Below are positions 4,915 through 5,110 of a stretch of DNA of 5,110 nucleotides, piece by piece; position 1 is the stretch's first letter, and each line of letters starts with the position of its first letter. The notes under the pieces were generated by a model, which saw only the letters and a program-made list of their open reading frames with translations, did no database searches and was not told where the DNA came from. The position numbers and the translations under genes were made by a program. Source of the DNA: Lautropia sp. (GTDB lineage Bacteria; Pseudomonadota; Gammaproteobacteria; Burkholderiales; Burkholderiaceae_E); contig JACCRJ010000472.1 of the NCBI GenBank assembly GCA_013813615.1, positions 1-5,110 of the forward strand, in the 5' to 3' direction.

Positions 4915-5110
4915 TCATGGATCAGGCATCTCGAACAGGCCGGCGGCACCCATGCCGCCGCCGACGCACATGGTGACGACGGCGTACTTCGCCTTGCGGC
5001 GCCGTCCTTCCATCAGCGCATGGCCAGTCAACCGCTGGCCGCTCATGCCGTAGGGGTGCCCGACCGCGATGGCGCCGCCGTCGACGTTCAGCCGGTCGTC
5101 CGGTATCCCC
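4915..5110 (-). CDS. Thiolase (acetyl-CoA acetyltransferase-like), C-terminal 64 residues only
   Basis: The minus-strand frame is open from the right edge (first whole codon at 5109-5107) to TGA at 4917-4915. The 64 visible residues are the C-terminal end of a thiolase. [19 protein letters not shown] carries the GHP-x-G motif with the active-site His. [16 protein letters not shown] carries the C-x-GG-G motif with the second catalytic Cys, which acts as acid/base. Both catalytic elements that fall in this part are intact. The nucleophilic Cys, normally near residue 90 of a protein of about 390-400 residues, lies outside the window. Thiolases cleave 3-ketoacyl-CoA with CoA, or run the reverse condensation. 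The GHPYGMSG form, with Tyr and Met where many acetyl-CoA acetyltransferases have Leu and Ala, is seen in a subset of proteobacterial thiolases and does not define chain-length preference. It is the most upstream visible gene of the operon. The promoter and any earlier genes are not visible. Confidence 0.95.
   Translation of the reverse strand, partial: GIPDDRLNVDGGAIAVGHPYGMSGQRLTGHALMEGRRRKAKYAVVTMCVGGGMGAAGLFEMPDP

Noticed and set aside
4902..4949. Extended N-terminus for the SDR starting at 4901
   Set aside because: The added residues are an out-of-frame reading of the thiolase end, and a good Shine-Dalgarno site supports 4901.
1737..4976. A 1079-codon open frame on the + strand covering most of the operon in antisense
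   Set aside because: It is codon-aligned in antisense with both SDR genes and the oxidoreductase gene, where stops would need TTA, CTA or TCA sense codons, which are rare in GC-rich genes. Its translation is rich in Arg, His and Asp with no recognisable domain, while the minus-strand genes have full catalytic motifs.
1..5110. Mobile element, phage, defence system or RNA gene
   Set aside because: No transposase, integrase, terminal repeats, tRNA-like fold, toxin-antitoxin pair or nuclease motif is seen. All space is taken by ordinary metabolic-type genes with uniform base composition.

Overview
The window is GC-rich and densely coding, with clear C/G preference at third codon positions. It looks like a chromosomal segment of a high-GC proteobacterium, most likely a betaproteobacterium of the Burkholderiales type. 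This rests on base composition, gene content and a probable DUF4936 gene next to an NRDE gene. It is an inference, because no rRNA or other marker gene is present.

Layout. On the + strand, the 3' end of a small gene (1-233, probable DUF4936 family) overlaps by 10 bp the GTG start of an NRDE/TANGO2-family gene (224-1159). A 59-bp convergent intergenic region (1160-1218) follows and holds a hairpin that may terminate transcription. Everything else is one tightly packed minus-strand gene string that enters from the right edge. In order of transcription it is: thiolase C-terminus (5110-4915, partial), classical SDR (4901-4116), PaaI-type hotdog thioesterase (4102-3581), CurA/PTGR-type NADP-dependent oxidoreductase (3584-2568), a second SDR (2534-1662) and a YbgC/4HBT-type thioesterase (1644-1219). 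Gaps are 13, 13, -4 (ATGA overlap), 33 and 17 bp. No internal promoter or terminator is evident, so this is almost certainly an operon whose promoter lies beyond position 5110.

How the genes work together. Thiolase, two dehydrogenases/ketoreductases with different predicted cofactor preference, an NADPH-type alkenal/enone reductase and two unrelated hotdog thioesterases form a set expected for oxidising, reducing and releasing acyl-CoA intermediates. That suggests a beta-oxidation-like catabolic module for an unusual carboxylic acid, but the substrate cannot be read from this window. No gene is recognisable as a named, characterised operon member, so symbols are left blank.

The most unusual sequence feature is a short in-frame tandem repeat that gives the PaaI-type thioesterase a Ser-Asp-Pro-rich N-terminal tail. 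A second, more degenerate 12-bp in-frame repeat lies in the NRDE gene. No mobile element, CRISPR array, tRNA or rRNA was seen, and no gene-free stretch exceeds 60 bp.
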